DNA of 64,000 nucleotides from assembly GCA_016933025.1 (NCBI GenBank), contig JAFGBT010000009.1, positions 124,001-188,000 on the forward strand, read 5' to 3'. The translations under genes were made by a program, and so were the position numbers. The notes beneath the pieces were generated by a model, which was not told where the DNA came from, did no database searches, and saw nothing but the letters and a program-made list of their open reading frames with translations. Shown one piece after another: positions 1 through 9,075 of this stretch (position 1 is its first letter; each line of letters begins with the position of its first letter). Source of the DNA: Spirochaetota bacterium (GTDB lineage Bacteria > Spirochaetota > UBA4802 > UBA5550).

Positions 1-81
1 AAAAAACAGCCTGATCTCATAGCGCTGTCTGGCCGAATCCTCGAGGCATTTGGTACATGCCAGAAAAAAAAATTGACATAA
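1..81 (+). CDS. possible C-terminal fragment of a gene cut by the window start
   Basis: Frame 1 is open from the first base to TAA at 79-81 and would encode about 26 residues ending AFGTCQKKKLT. The stretch PDLIALSGRILEAFG looks protein-like, but it is far too short to assign. The putative -35 element of the next gene overlaps its last codons. It could equally be chance. Confidence 0.25.
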   Translation, partial: KKQPDLIALSGRILEAFGTCQKKKLT

Positions 82-103
82 TGCCTGTATATGAGAGGAT
101 AGT
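73..103 (+). promoter_or_regulatory. candidate promoter of the arsR-barrel pair
   Basis: A perfect TTGACA lies at 73-78 and GATAGT at 98-103, 19 bases apart. The surroundings are AT-rich and the arsR start is about 35 bases downstream. The -10 matches only four of six consensus positions and the spacer is long, so this is a suggestion. ArsR proteins usually bind over their own promoter, so an autoregulatory site would be expected here. Confidence 0.35.
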
Positions 104-135
104 AAAATACTTAAATTCCATCAAAAGGCAGCGTC

Positions 136-420
136 ATGAAATTCAATGAGCAACAGATAGACTCCGTAACCGAATTACTGAAATCCATCGCCCATCCAAT
201 ACGGATGAAGATTCTCTGCTTCCTGATGGAAGGCGAGAAAAATGTAGGCGAGATTGAACAACAATTCGGCTCGACCATATCCAATATTTCTCAGCACCTT
301 ACCGTGCTCAGGAAAGCGAACATCATTGAAAGGAGAAAAGAAGCCAATTTCATGTTTTATTCCCTGAAAGACAACAACATGTTCAAGCTTATGGAGACAT
401 TGAAAAACAACTTTTGCTAA
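136..420 (+). CDS. ArsR/SmtB-family transcriptional regulator
   Basis: This 94-residue single-domain winged-helix protein has the normal ArsR length. The family signature is visible: SIAHPIRMKILCFL in helix 1 (about residues 17-30), the recognition helix STISNISQHLTVLRKANII (about 46-64), and a wing RRKEANFMFYSL. The usual CVC metal site of ArsR/SmtB is absent; the only cysteines are in helix 1 and at the extreme C terminus, so the inducer cannot be read from sequence. An AAGG about seven bases before ATG 136 supports the start. Its TAA is followed directly by the ATG of the outer-membrane gene, so the two are almost certainly co-transcribed. Family call firm; effector unknown. Confidence 0.87.
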   Translation: MKFNEQQIDSVTELLKSIAHPIRMKILCFLMEGEKNVGEIEQQFGSTISNISQHLTVLRKANIIERRKEANFMFYSLKDNNMFKLMETLKNNFC

Positions 421-2253
421 ATGCGACACCATGCGGTCACAATAATTCTCCTTCTGTTAATTCTTACGACACACTCCTATTCGCAACAGCGCACCCTGGA
501 AATCTCGGGAATCAGGATTTACACGGAAGAAGAACTCTTTGATATCCTCGAGCTTCAACGGTATGAGGACGGGACGATGTCTGCCAAGGAAGTAACCGAC
601 GGTCTCATATCCTTCTACAGCAGGAAGGGATATTCGCTGGTAAAAATTTATGTGATCGAGAACACCGATACATCCCTGAAAATATTCATCGACGAGGGGT
701 CGCTGGGGAAAATAATATTTCTCAATATGGACGACTTCACGACGATTTACCTGAAAATAACATTCAGGCTCAAGCATAAAGTATTTAATATTAACGCAGT
801 CAATGAACACATCGAAAAGCTCAAGAAGGGCAGCAGGTGGAAAAACATAACCTGGCAGTTGAAGCCGGTTAAGGAATTCAGCAGCTCGCCCTTCCAGCTA
901 GACAGGCAGCTCGACCTTCCCCTCATAGGAAAGACCCAGCTCCCGTTCTTTGACCGATACAGTCCCCGTTATGACCTCGTGGTGATATTTTCAAAGAACG
1001 TCATTAGCGAAGCTGAAGCCACGAAAATCATTAGCGCCTCCAAAAACCGGGCCAAAAGAAAGGAAGCAAAGGGTACAATTGGGACAGATAAAAAACCGAA
1101 AAAACGCAGCTACAACAAGTTAGATTACGGGCTCGGAGTTCACCTGTACAGGGGCTTTATCCCATTTCTGAAATATTACCATCTGGGACTCATATCAAAC
1201 GGCGACTTTTTTTGGACCGATACGTCGCTGGGGGTTATGTACGGCATTGACCGCCAATTTACGCGCCCCCCGCGGATCACTTTTTATCAATTAAGCGTCA
1301 ATTATTTCTTCACTCCGACATTCAAGGACATATTTACGCCGCACATGAAGCTTGATCTCTATTATTCAAAAACAGCCCGGCCCGATATCGGCCTCCAGCA
1401 GTATCATTTTATGATTATTGACTACATGCTGGCACCGGGGATCACCCTGTTAAAAAAGATCAATATGTACACGGGCGTCGGAGTTGAATCGGCTATATTT
1501 TTCCAAAATAAAGTGTTCAATATAAAACTATACGAACAGACACTCTGGATCAGCTCATGGAAGCACAACCCGACTCCCCTCCTGACCGGAGAGGTCACCT
1601 ACGATTTCCTGAAAAACTACAGGGACCTCGTCGGATATAATTTAAGAAAAAAGCAGATATGGAGGGAAAAAGACCCCGTCAGGGTTGATGTTCACAGCTA
1701 CATCGAGGCGGGTATCGCCTACGATTTCAGCAAGAAGCGGACAAAGGTTTACGAGCTCAGGAAAAACAGGCTAAAAAAAGAAATTGCGCTTCTGTATAAT
1801 TTTTATTTTCTCGAGAAGGGATTCAACAAGCTGAGGATAATCGGGCAATTCGAACATGAATTCAAAGACCGGAACATCTACTCGGGCGCCCTGCTCTATC
1901 AGTATACCTTCATCACTCCCCCCTTCTACCAGGAATCCTCGGTGACGAACATTGCGTTCAAGGGATTGACGGGCGGCTATTACTTCTCGCGCAATGTCCT
2001 GTCCCAATCGAACGAATATCGAATTTCTATGTACCGAGACTTCGTGTATATCGGAGTATTCTTCGACGTGACTTTGTTCGAAGGTACGGGACGCGATCTG
2101 AAGGGAGCACAGTTCGGATTCGTCGGCGGACCAACGGCGCGCGTCCTTCTCCTTGATCATTTTGAGTTTTACTTCCATTACAGCTGGGATTACCTGCTTT
2201 CCACGAAAGGCAGCCGCCAGCAGATGCACTTCAATATCGTCAACAAGTGGTGA
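421..2253 (+). CDS. outer-membrane beta-barrel protein with N-terminal POTRA-like domain
   Basis: The 610-residue product begins with a signal peptide (hydrophobic residues 6-17, SYSQQ cleavage region). A POTRA-like segment follows (about residues 25-110): LEISGIRIYTEEELFDIL, then YSRKGYSLVKIYV and IDEGSLGKIIF, the arrangement seen in ShlB/BamA/Omp85 proteins. A lysine-rich linker stands near residue 210-235. The rest has alternating aromatic strands typical of a barrel and ends in FNIVNKW, a terminal aromatic as in BAM-dependent barrels. Only one clear POTRA is seen, so this is not BamA itself; a two-partner-secretion or TamA-like role is possible. The ATG touches the arsR stop, implying translational coupling. 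The substrate is unknown. Confidence 0.7.
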   Translation: MRHHAVTIILLLLILTTHSYSQQRTLEISGIRIYTEEELFDILELQRYEDGTMSAKEVTDGLISFYSRKGYSLVKIYVIENTDTSLKIFIDEGSLGKIIFLNMDDFTTIYLKITFRLKHKVFNINAVNEHIEKLKKGSRWKNITWQLKPVKEFSSSPFQLDRQLDLPLIGKTQLPFFDRYSPRYDLVVIFSKNVISEAEATKIISASKNRAKRKEAKGTIGTDKKPKKRSYNKLDYGLGVHLYRGFIPFLKYYHLGLISNGDFFWTDTSLGVMYGIDRQFTRPPRITFYQLSVNYFFTPTFKDIFTPHMKLDLYYSKTARPDIGLQQYHFMIIDYMLAPGITLLKKINMYTGVGVESAIFFQNKVFNIKLYEQTLWISSWKHNPTPLLTGEVTYDFLKNYRDLVGYNLRKKQIWREKDPVRVDVHSYIEAGIAYDFSKKRTKVYELRKNRLKKEIALLYNFYFLEKGFNKLRIIGQFEHEFKDRNIYSGALLYQYTFITPPFYQESSVTNIAFKGLTGGYYFSRNVLSQSNEYRISMYRDFVYIGVFFDVTLFEGTGRDLKGAQFGFVGGPTARVLLLDHFEFYFHYSWDYLLSTKGSRQQMHFNIVNKW

Positions 2254-2259
2254 TCCACG

Positions 2260-3078
2260 CTAATTAATCCGGATGATCCTGTCCAGCCTGAAATACCTCG
2301 TATCGCCCCGGAGACTGCAGTGGGCGAGCACGTACGTCACCCCACCGATGCTGATAAACTCCCTGGGATGAATTTCCCTGACAGTGACGGCGCCAGACTG
2401 GTCCGCGTAGGTGATAATGACGCTTCCACCCAGCTCAATGCCCATCATTTTTTTCCCCGCGCCCGCCAGCCGTTTCCCCTTTCCCTTTCCGCTCTGCACC
2501 AACCTGCCGTGATAACCGACAAGATCCCGGAGAGTCCAGCTGTTATCAGGATCCTCGCGCTCAAGCACGTCCCTGAGGATCAGCATGCACGCGGCGGCAT
2601 CATCGGGCGCCCGGTGCTGTCGAATGCTGATTCCGAGATGTGCGCATACCGTTCCGAGCCTGTAATTGGGAAGACCCGGATAGGCGCGTCGCGAGAGACG
2701 TACTGTATCAACGGCCTCCATACGGGGCCCGGGCCGTCCCTGTTTGCGGAAGGCCCACCACAGGAAGGCCATATCAAACCCAGGGTTGTGAATGACCGGG
2801 ATGCTATCGCGTATAATACCATCAATATCGTCGAGGAGGGCGACGATCGGGGGAGCGTCAACGACCATATCGTCCGTGATACCGTGTATTGCCGTGACCT
2901 CGGCCGGGATCGGAACACCCGGGTTGACCAGGGAGGAAAATGTCTCGCGGACCCCGTCCCTCGTGAATTTTAAGAAACCGACTTCCAGTATAGCGTTAAG
3001 AGCCGGGTTGATTCCCGTAGTTTCCAGATCCAGAGCGCAAAAGATTGTATCTGAAATTTTTTGCTGACCGGCATTCAT
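2260..3078 (-). CDS. DEDDh 3'-5' exonuclease (DnaQ-like) with C-terminal WYL domain
   Basis: The 272 residues hold two modules. The N-terminal 180 are a DnaQ/polymerase III epsilon-type exonuclease: Exo I ALDLETTG (D17, E19), AIHGITDDMV, Exo II HNPGFDMAFLWW, and Exo III HRAPDDAAA with the catalytic His and Asp, so all DEDDh residues are present. After a Gly/Lys-rich linker (about 185-200) the C terminus reads IHPREFISIGG, YVLAHCSLRGD, TRYFRLDRI, a WYL-domain pattern; WYL domains sense nucleic acids or nucleotides in many damage-response and defence regulators. The ATG lies five bases after the murB stop, so both share a transcript. The gene converges on the barrel gene with only six bases between stops. 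The fusion is unusual, and a proofreading subunit role is unlikely. Confidence 0.86.
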   Translation of the reverse strand: MNAGQQKISDTIFCALDLETTGINPALNAILEVGFLKFTRDGVRETFSSLVNPGVPIPAEVTAIHGITDDMVVDAPPIVALLDDIDGIIRDSIPVIHNPGFDMAFLWWAFRKQGRPGPRMEAVDTVRLSRRAYPGLPNYRLGTVCAHLGISIRQHRAPDDAAACMLILRDVLEREDPDNSWTLRDLVGYHGRLVQSGKGKGKRLAGAGKKMMGIELGGSVIITYADQSGAVTVREIHPREFISIGGVTYVLAHCSLRGDTRYFRLDRIIRIN

Positions 3079-3083
3079 CTCGA

Positions 3084-4004
3084 TTAAAAAGCGCCGAGCA
3101 TCTTGATCTCTGCTTCAAGCTCCACCCCGAACCTGCCCAGCACGGTTTCCTGGACGAGGCTAATGAGGTCCCGTATATCGCGGGAGGTGGCGTCCCCCGC
3201 ATTAATAATAAAGTTCGTGTGAAGCTCGGAGACACGGGCACCGCCGACGCTCCTTCCCTTGAGGCCCGCCTCGTCGATCAATTTCCAGGACGAATGGCCT
3301 TCGGGATTTTTAAATACCGAGCCGGCCGAAGGATAGTCCAGCGGATGTTTCATTCCCCGGTCCGCCAGTATGTCATTGATACGCGTTTTCACCTCGCCGG
3401 GATGAGCCGAGCGGCCGAGAATGAACCGGGCCCCGACGACTATGGCGCCCTCGCCGATATCCATTTTTCGGTATGAAGCCATGCTCCTGTCGACCTGGAG
3501 CAGCCGCGCATTTCCCGCGGCATCGACGATATCAACCTCCTTGAGGATATCGGCAAAAGAGCCGATAGTCGTTCCGGCGTTCATCATGATCCCCCCGCCG
3601 ATGCACCCGGGTATTCCTGCCATGAACTCCATGCCAGAAAAGCCCTCACCCACGGCAAAATCCAGAAAGCTCTCCTTGGTGGCGATGGCATCGGCATAGA
3701 CCGTGTCCCGGTCAAGCACGACAACCGCTCCGCGGCGGGCGTCATCCTCGCAGATCCGCATCACGATGCCCTCAATACCGCCGTCGCCGACCAGCAGGTT
3801 AGAGCCGCCTCCGATGACGGTCAGGGGCACCCCAGCGTCAGCCGCTATCTTCACGATATTTGCTACCGAATCATTTGTCCTTGGAAACACAAGCGCATCT
3901 GCCGGCCCGCCGGTACGGTAGGTGGTGTAGTTCTTCATGGATTCGTTCTCCTTGACCATCCCCCATTTGGCAAGGGCTTCCATGATCGGCTGCGGAATAT
4001 TCAT
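3084..4004 (-). CDS. murB: UDP-N-acetylenolpyruvoylglucosamine reductase
   Basis: MurB is the cytoplasmic FAD enzyme that reduces UDP-GlcNAc-enolpyruvate to UDP-MurNAc with NADPH, the second committed step of peptidoglycan synthesis. The 306-residue protein shows FAD-binding YRTGGPADALVFP, GGGSNLLVGDGGIEG and MEFMAGIPGCIGG. It also has YPSAGSVFKNP, which carries the catalytic serine, and the C-terminal ELHTNFIINAGDAT. Length fits the short MurB type. It is first in a two-gene unit with the exonuclease-WYL gene and is divergent from the coiled-coil gene at 4197 across a short AT-rich promoter region. Confidence 0.97.
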   Translation of the reverse strand: MNIPQPIMEALAKWGMVKENESMKNYTTYRTGGPADALVFPRTNDSVANIVKIAADAGVPLTVIGGGSNLLVGDGGIEGIVMRICEDDARRGAVVVLDRDTVYADAIATKESFLDFAVGEGFSGMEFMAGIPGCIGGGIMMNAGTTIGSFADILKEVDIVDAAGNARLLQVDRSMASYRKMDIGEGAIVVGARFILGRSAHPGEVKTRINDILADRGMKHPLDYPSAGSVFKNPEGHSSWKLIDEAGLKGRSVGGARVSELHTNFIINAGDATSRDIRDLISLVQETVLGRFGVELEAEIKMLGAF

Positions 4005-4196
4005 ATCTTTCCAGTCTCTTTGTATGATCGCGATGAGATAATAAATTTACAAAAAATTGTTTCAATAATTGAGTCGTATCCTATAATGTCAAATATATTA
4101 CTATTGTAAACGATTTCGGCCGGCGCTAATCATATACGCTGAAAAAAAAGATGGTTTTTGCCGATATATTGTATTGAGTTGCGGCAGCGTAATGGT

Positions 4197-4721
4197 ATGA
4201 AAAAAACCCCTAAAAAGACGTTCGTCCCCGACCTCACCGAGTTCACCGATGAGGAGGGCAAAAAGTGGATCCAGACTTCCACCGAGGACCTGTTTTCCAT
4301 CAAGGAACTCAACGAGATTCTCGAGTCCATTGACCGGGGAAGGGAATCAGACGAGCTGATACTCGCCAGGATCGATTTCCAGAACGTCAACCGCGAGTAT
4401 TACGAAACCGCCATCCAGCTCCAAAAAAAAGTGCGGCAGCAGGCCGATCTCCTGAAAAAAGTAATCACCGACTCCAAGAGCAAGATCGAACGGAAAAACA
4501 AAAAGCTCAGGGAGCTGATCGATTACATCAAGAAACTCCACATACTACTGGCGCATCTTTCGACCAACGAGGAGGACCTCCAGAAGCTGAAGATATCCCC
4601 CGAACTCCTGATCCAGTCGCTGAGCGAGACATTGACGGAAAAGACCGGACGAGATCCGGAATACGAAGACGTGGAAGAAGTCGCGCTGCCCCTGAACGCT
4701 CCGGCCAACAACCTGGAGTGA
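4197..4721 (+). CDS. coiled-coil protein of unknown function
   Basis: This acidic, lysine- and glutamate-rich protein of 174 residues has no recognised enzyme motif. The centre (about residues 60-125) has heptad-like leucines and isoleucines (LQKKVRQQADLLKKVI, KIERKNKKLRELIDYI), predicting a long coiled coil. The tail is Pro/Glu-rich. There is no signal peptide or membrane span, so it is probably cytoplasmic. ATG 4197 is chosen because the only upstream in-frame start is TTG 4158 without a better ribosome site; the Shine-Dalgarno is poor for both. It precedes cysS in the same direction by 135 bases. Function not recognised. Confidence 0.7.
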   Translation: MKKTPKKTFVPDLTEFTDEEGKKWIQTSTEDLFSIKELNEILESIDRGRESDELILARIDFQNVNREYYETAIQLQKKVRQQADLLKKVITDSKSKIERKNKKLRELIDYIKKLHILLAHLSTNEEDLQKLKISPELLIQSLSETLTEKTGRDPEYEDVEEVALPLNAPANNLE

Positions 4722-4856
4722 CTCCCCCGGCTGCCATTCAAAAAATGTTTGACAACATCCCGCGCGGATGAAGAGGTACCAGTGACATCGTGCGGGCACG
4801 GGAGCCGCAGGTTCTCCTCCATCAGGCCCGGACATCATATGAATGAGGAAACGAGA

Positions 4857-6287
4857 ATGGCCCTCAGGATCCACAACACTCTCACGGGAACAGCGGACGA
4901 GCTGGTCCCGGGCGGCGCGCGGCGGGAGCGCATCGAAGATTATCCCCCGGTCACCATCTATTCATGCGGCCCGACCGTGTACGGCTACGCGCACATCGGC
5001 AACTTCCGTACCTTCATCTTCAACGACTTTCTCCGTCGCTATCTGAAATTCAGGGGATATCGGATCGACCATGCCATGAACATCACCGACGTCGACGACA
5101 AGACAATCGCCGGCGCCACCGAAGAGGGAATCACGCTCGCCGAATACACGGGACGATACACCGCCATATTTCTCGAAGACCTGAAGACGCTCAATATCGA
5201 GCCGGTGGAGCATATGCCGAAGGCGACCGAATCGATAGAAGCCATGATTGATATCATACAGCGCCTCCGGGAAAAGGGAATCGTGTACAATAAGGAAGGC
5301 TCGCTCTACTTCAGCATCGCCCGGTTTGAAAACTATGGAAAGCTGTCGCGCCTGGACACACGCGAGATCAAGACCGGTCTGCGGTACGACACGGACAGTT
5401 ATGAAAAAGACGACGTGCGGGACTTCGCCCTCTGGAAGGTGGAAAAGGAAGGAGAGACCAGCTGGGAGACTCCATTCGGCAGGGGAAGGCCCGGCTGGCA
5501 CATCGAATGCTCCGCCATGATACGCAGGATATTCGGCACGACCATTGACATACATACCGGCGGCGTTGACCTCATCTTCCCGCACCATGAAAACGAGATA
5601 GCGCAGAGCGAGGCGGCCTACGGGGAGCAGTTCGTGCGCCACTGGATTCACGTGGAGCATCTCCTCGTAAACGGCTCGAAGATGTCAAAGTCGCTCGGCA
5701 ACTTCTACACCCTGCGCGATCTGCTGGAGAAGGGGTATTCGCCGCGTTCGATTCGTTACCTTCTCATCTCGGCCCACTACCGCAAGCAGTTGAATTTCAC
5801 GCTCGAGGGGATCGGTCAGGCCGACCAGGCGCTGGAACGGATCGACAACCTTATTGTCCGGCTGAATGACATTCGCAAAGACGGCAGACCCGGACCTAAC
5901 CTGCAGAAAATGGTAGACTCGCTGCTGCTTGGCTTCGCGGAGGCGGTCGATGATGACCTGAACATATCGAAAGGGCTCGGCGTCTTCTTCGAATTCATCC
6001 ACGCGCTCAACACGCTTATAAGCAACGACCGGCTCAACCGCCCGGATGCCGACCTCGCCATGGAAGCGCTGGTAAAAATCGACGCCGTGCTGGGCGTGAT
6101 TTTTTTCAAGACCACAGCAAAATCGGACATCGACCCGGCGTGGGTAGACTCGATGATCGCCGAGCGGATCGCGGCCCGGAAAGACAGAAATTTTAAACGG
6201 GCCGACGAGATACGGACCATCCTCACTGAAAAAGGAATAATCCTCGAGGACACTAAAGAGGGGACACGGTGGAAGACAAAGGGCTGA
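4857..6287 (+). CDS. cysS: cysteinyl-tRNA synthetase
   Basis: This class I aminoacyl-tRNA synthetase charges tRNA-Cys. The 476 residues carry SCGPTVYGYAHIGN (first zinc cysteine and HIGH motif, about residues 36-49), WHIECSAM (second zinc ligand), HHENEIAQSEA (remaining zinc ligands) and KMSKSLGNF (KMSKS loop), followed by the helical DALR/anticodon region ending RADEIRTILTEKGIILED. Start 4857 was chosen because GAGGA lies about eight bases upstream and the product then begins MALRIHNTLT, as in the family; the frame stays open to ATG 4839 and TTG 4749 but those extensions look non-homologous. Its last 19 bases overlap the next gene, indicating coupling. Confidence 0.97.
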   Translation: MALRIHNTLTGTADELVPGGARRERIEDYPPVTIYSCGPTVYGYAHIGNFRTFIFNDFLRRYLKFRGYRIDHAMNITDVDDKTIAGATEEGITLAEYTGRYTAIFLEDLKTLNIEPVEHMPKATESIEAMIDIIQRLREKGIVYNKEGSLYFSIARFENYGKLSRLDTREIKTGLRYDTDSYEKDDVRDFALWKVEKEGETSWETPFGRGRPGWHIECSAMIRRIFGTTIDIHTGGVDLIFPHHENEIAQSEAAYGEQFVRHWIHVEHLLVNGSKMSKSLGNFYTLRDLLEKGYSPRSIRYLLISAHYRKQLNFTLEGIGQADQALERIDNLIVRLNDIRKDGRPGPNLQKMVDSLLLGFAEAVDDDLNISKGLGVFFEFIHALNTLISNDRLNRPDADLAMEALVKIDAVLGVIFFKTTAKSDIDPAWVDSMIAERIAARKDRNFKRADEIRTILTEKGIILEDTKEGTRWKTKG

Positions 6288-7009
6288 TATACGGACGGAA
6301 TCCCGTGCTCGAGTATCTGAACGGCGCGGAACCGGGTTCCCCTCTCGAGCTCTATATAGCCGAACACTCCCACGGAAAGATCATCGACATTATAACCGGA
6401 ACCGCCCGGACGAAAAAAATTGCGGTCCGCCGCATGGATAAGGATTTCTTCACGCGGCTGGGCCCCTCCTCCCGTCACCAGGGAGTCGCCCTGAGACTTC
6501 CGCCTGATGCGCGGGAAAGCGCCGCCGGCAGCGGGCAGATTCTCGAAAGGACAGCCGCGGACAGGGGGGTGCTCGTGCTTCTCGACCAGGTAACCGATCC
6601 ACAGAATGCCGGATCCATCATTCGGACCGCCGAGGCCCTGGGCTGCTGCGGTGTCGTTATTCCGAAATCGCACGCCGCCGGCATTACGCCCGCGGTGATA
6701 AAGGCATCTGCCGGCGCGACCGCCCACATCGCAATAGTAACCGTGAGCAATATCGCATCATTTCTCGAGGGGGCAAAAAAACAGGGTTTCTGGATCATCG
6801 GCACGTCCGATCACGGCGAAGACGCCCTCCCCCGCCTTCGCGAATACCGCCCTGCCATCCTGGTAATCGGAAGCGAGGGTGGAGGCATGCGCCGCCTCAC
6901 CGAGGAAAAGTGCGACCTGATCGCCCGGATACCCCTGAAGGGCTCGGTCTCCTCCCTCAATGCGTCGGTGGCGGCGGGTATTGTGCTGTACGAATTGCTG
7001 AAAAACTAA
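6269..7009 (+). CDS. rlmB: TrmH/RlmB-family RNA 2'-O-ribose methyltransferase
   Basis: This is a SPOUT-class methyltransferase, probably the enzyme that 2'-O-methylates a conserved guanosine of 23S rRNA. Over 246 residues the N terminus LIYGRNPVLEYL is the small substrate-binding domain. The knotted catalytic domain shows LLDQVTDPQNAGSIIRTAEA (motif 1), VIGSEGGGMRRLTEEKCD (motif 2) and IPLKGSVSSLNASVAAGIV (motif 3, with the SLN that helps bind S-adenosylmethionine). The GTG start at 6269 sits inside the end of cysS, so the gene is translationally coupled to it. cysS-rlmB adjacency is common in bacteria. The exact target nucleotide is assigned by family only. Confidence 0.92.
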   Translation: MEDKGLIYGRNPVLEYLNGAEPGSPLELYIAEHSHGKIIDIITGTARTKKIAVRRMDKDFFTRLGPSSRHQGVALRLPPDARESAAGSGQILERTAADRGVLVLLDQVTDPQNAGSIIRTAEALGCCGVVIPKSHAAGITPAVIKASAGATAHIAIVTVSNIASFLEGAKKQGFWIIGTSDHGEDALPRLREYRPAILVIGSEGGGMRRLTEEKCDLIARIPLKGSVSSLNASVAAGIVLYELLKN

Positions 7010-7106
7010 AGCCTATCAGGCCGACCGCTGTCGAATAAAAAAATACTTGCCATTTACCAGGGCCTCAACCTATCTACACTTAAAACGCGGATAGCGGCGC
7101 TGCCTC

Positions 7107-8903
7107 ATGGACCTTAACCACATACGAAATTTTTCGATCATCGCGCACATCGACCACGGCAAGTCGACCCTGGCCGACCGTATCATAGAAAAGTGCCGGC
7201 TGGTCGACCCGCGCAACCATCGGGACCAGATCCTTGACACCATGGACCTCGAGCGGGAGCGGGGTATCACCATCAAATCCAATGCCATCACGCTTAACTA
7301 CACATCCAGGAGCGGCGAGGAATATATCTTCAATCTCATAGACACGCCCGGTCACGTCGATTTCACCTACGAGGTCTCCCGGGCGCTTGCCGCCTGCGAC
7401 GGCGTCATCCTGGTCGTGGACGCATCCCAGGGCGTCGAGGCCCAGACCATCGCGAACCTCTACCTCGCGCTTGACAATGACCTTGAAATCCTTCCGGTTG
7501 TCAACAAAATCGACATGCCCGCAGCCGACATTCCCCGCACGAAGGAAGGCATCGAGAAGAGCCTCGGCCTGGATTCAGACCTGGCCGTCCTGACATCGGC
7601 CAGGGACGGCACCGGCATAGACGAACTGATGGAAAAAATCATCGAGGTGATCCCTCCGCCAAAAGGCGACCCGGACGCCCCCCTGCGGGCCCTCATCTTC
7701 GATTCATTCTTCGACAATTACCAGGGCGCAGTCATGAAGGTGCGGATTTTTAACGGAACGCTCAGAAAGGGTGATCCGATCATGTTCTTCTCCACCGGCA
7801 AGAAATACGAGGTCACCGACGTCGGGGTGTTCAGGCTCAACATGGAAAAACGGGACCGTCTGCAGCCGGGGGACGTCGGCTACATTATCGCGGGCATCAA
7901 GTCGGTCGTGGACACAAAAATCGGCGACACCGTCACCCGTTCCGACGTGCCGGCGTCGGAACCCCTCAAGGGGTTCCGCGACGCCAAGCCGATGGTCTTT
8001 TCCGGCCTCTACCCGATGTACAGCGATGACTACGAGAACCTGAAAGAGGCCCTCTACAAACTGCACCTGAACGACGCGTCGCTCATCTTCGAACCTGACA
8101 ACTCATTCGCCCTCGGGTTCGGCTTCAGGTGCGGCTACCTGGGACTCCTCCACATGGAGATCGTGCAGGAACGGCTTGAACGCGAATTTGATCTCGCCAT
8201 GATAACCACCGCCCCGAGCGTTGAATACCGGGTCTACATGCTCAACGGCACCATGGAGACCATCGATAACCCGGTCAAGATGCCTGATCCCGGCCTCATC
8301 GACCGGATCGAGGAGCCGTTCGTAGCGGCCACCATCATAACCCCGACGGATTACATAGGCAATATCATGGCGCTGGTAACCGAGTGCCGGGGGATTCACA
8401 GGGACATGCAGTACATCGACAAGCAGCGGGTGCAGCTTCATTACGAACTCCCCCTTGCAGAAATTGTCTTCAACTTTTATGATAAGCTCAAGTCTATATC
8501 CCGCGGCTACGCCTCCTTCGACTATGAGCTGAAAGACTTCCGCGAGTCGAATATGGTGAAGGTCGACATCCTGGTCAACACGGAGCCCGTCGACGCCCTT
8601 TCGTTCATTGTCCACCAGGACAAAGCAAGGATGCGCGGCAAGGACATCATCACCAAGCTCAAGGACATCATTCCACGACAACAGTTCAAGATCCCGCTCC
8701 AGGCCGCAATAGGCGCCACGATCATCGCGAGGGAGAACATATCCGCTGTCCGCAAGGACGTCACTGCAAAATGCTACGGCGGCGACATCACGCGGAAGCG
8801 CAAACTCCTCGAGAAGCAGAAGGAGGGGAAAAAGCGAATGAAGCAGATCGGCTCGGTTGAGGTGCCTCAGGAGGCCTTCATGACGATATTGAAGATCGAC
8901 TAG
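7107..8903 (+). CDS. lepA: elongation factor 4 (LepA) translational GTPase
   Basis: The 598-residue EF4 acts on the ribosome, proposed to back-translocate or aid 30S assembly. All G motifs are present: AHIDHGKST (G1, about residues 13-21), ERGIT (G2), [11 protein letters not shown] (G3) and NKIDMPAAD (G4). The EF-G-like domains 2, 3 and 5 follow, and the LepA-specific C-terminal domain ends [24 protein letters not shown], the hallmark basic tail. Length is typical. It lies about 100 bases after rlmB in the same direction and may have its own promoter. Nothing is unusual in the coding sequence. Confidence 0.98.
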   Translation: MDLNHIRNFSIIAHIDHGKSTLADRIIEKCRLVDPRNHRDQILDTMDLERERGITIKSNAITLNYTSRSGEEYIFNLIDTPGHVDFTYEVSRALAACDGVILVVDASQGVEAQTIANLYLALDNDLEILPVVNKIDMPAADIPRTKEGIEKSLGLDSDLAVLTSARDGTGIDELMEKIIEVIPPPKGDPDAPLRALIFDSFFDNYQGAVMKVRIFNGTLRKGDPIMFFSTGKKYEVTDVGVFRLNMEKRDRLQPGDVGYIIAGIKSVVDTKIGDTVTRSDVPASEPLKGFRDAKPMVFSGLYPMYSDDYENLKEALYKLHLNDASLIFEPDNSFALGFGFRCGYLGLLHMEIVQERLEREFDLAMITTAPSVEYRVYMLNGTMETIDNPVKMPDPGLIDRIEEPFVAATIITPTDYIGNIMALVTECRGIHRDMQYIDKQRVQLHYELPLAEIVFNFYDKLKSISRGYASFDYELKDFRESNMVKVDILVNTEPVDALSFIVHQDKARMRGKDIITKLKDIIPRQQFKIPLQAAIGATIIARENISAVRKDVTAKCYGGDITRKRKLLEKQKEGKKRMKQIGSVEVPQEAFMTILKID

Positions 8904-8913
8904 GCGGTTAATA

Positions 8914-9055
8914 CCGATAACTATCGGGTTATCAGCGATAACTTTAGTTTAAATAGTTACTCTGACCCCTGATAATCTCGCTGAAAATCGGTCAAAAATC
9001 CACCAAATGTCGGATTTTTACCGATAACTATCAACAAAAATGTTACTCTGACACC
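8914..9055. repeat. dispersed palindrome-plus-motif repeat, two degenerate units
   Basis: The lepA-HD intergenic gap holds CCGATAACTATCGG at 8914-8927 with TTACTCTGACCCC at 8957-8969, and a second set, CCGATAACTATC at 9021-9032 with TTACTCTGACACC at 9043-9055. The same two words in the same order recur at 43149-43271 and 45760-45814, and a partial CCGATAACAATTG lies near 9768. The first word is a 6-2-6 near-perfect inverted repeat. It looks like a REP-type extragenic element. Confidence 0.75.
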
Positions 9056-9075
9056 TGAATTAACGGATATCATGA

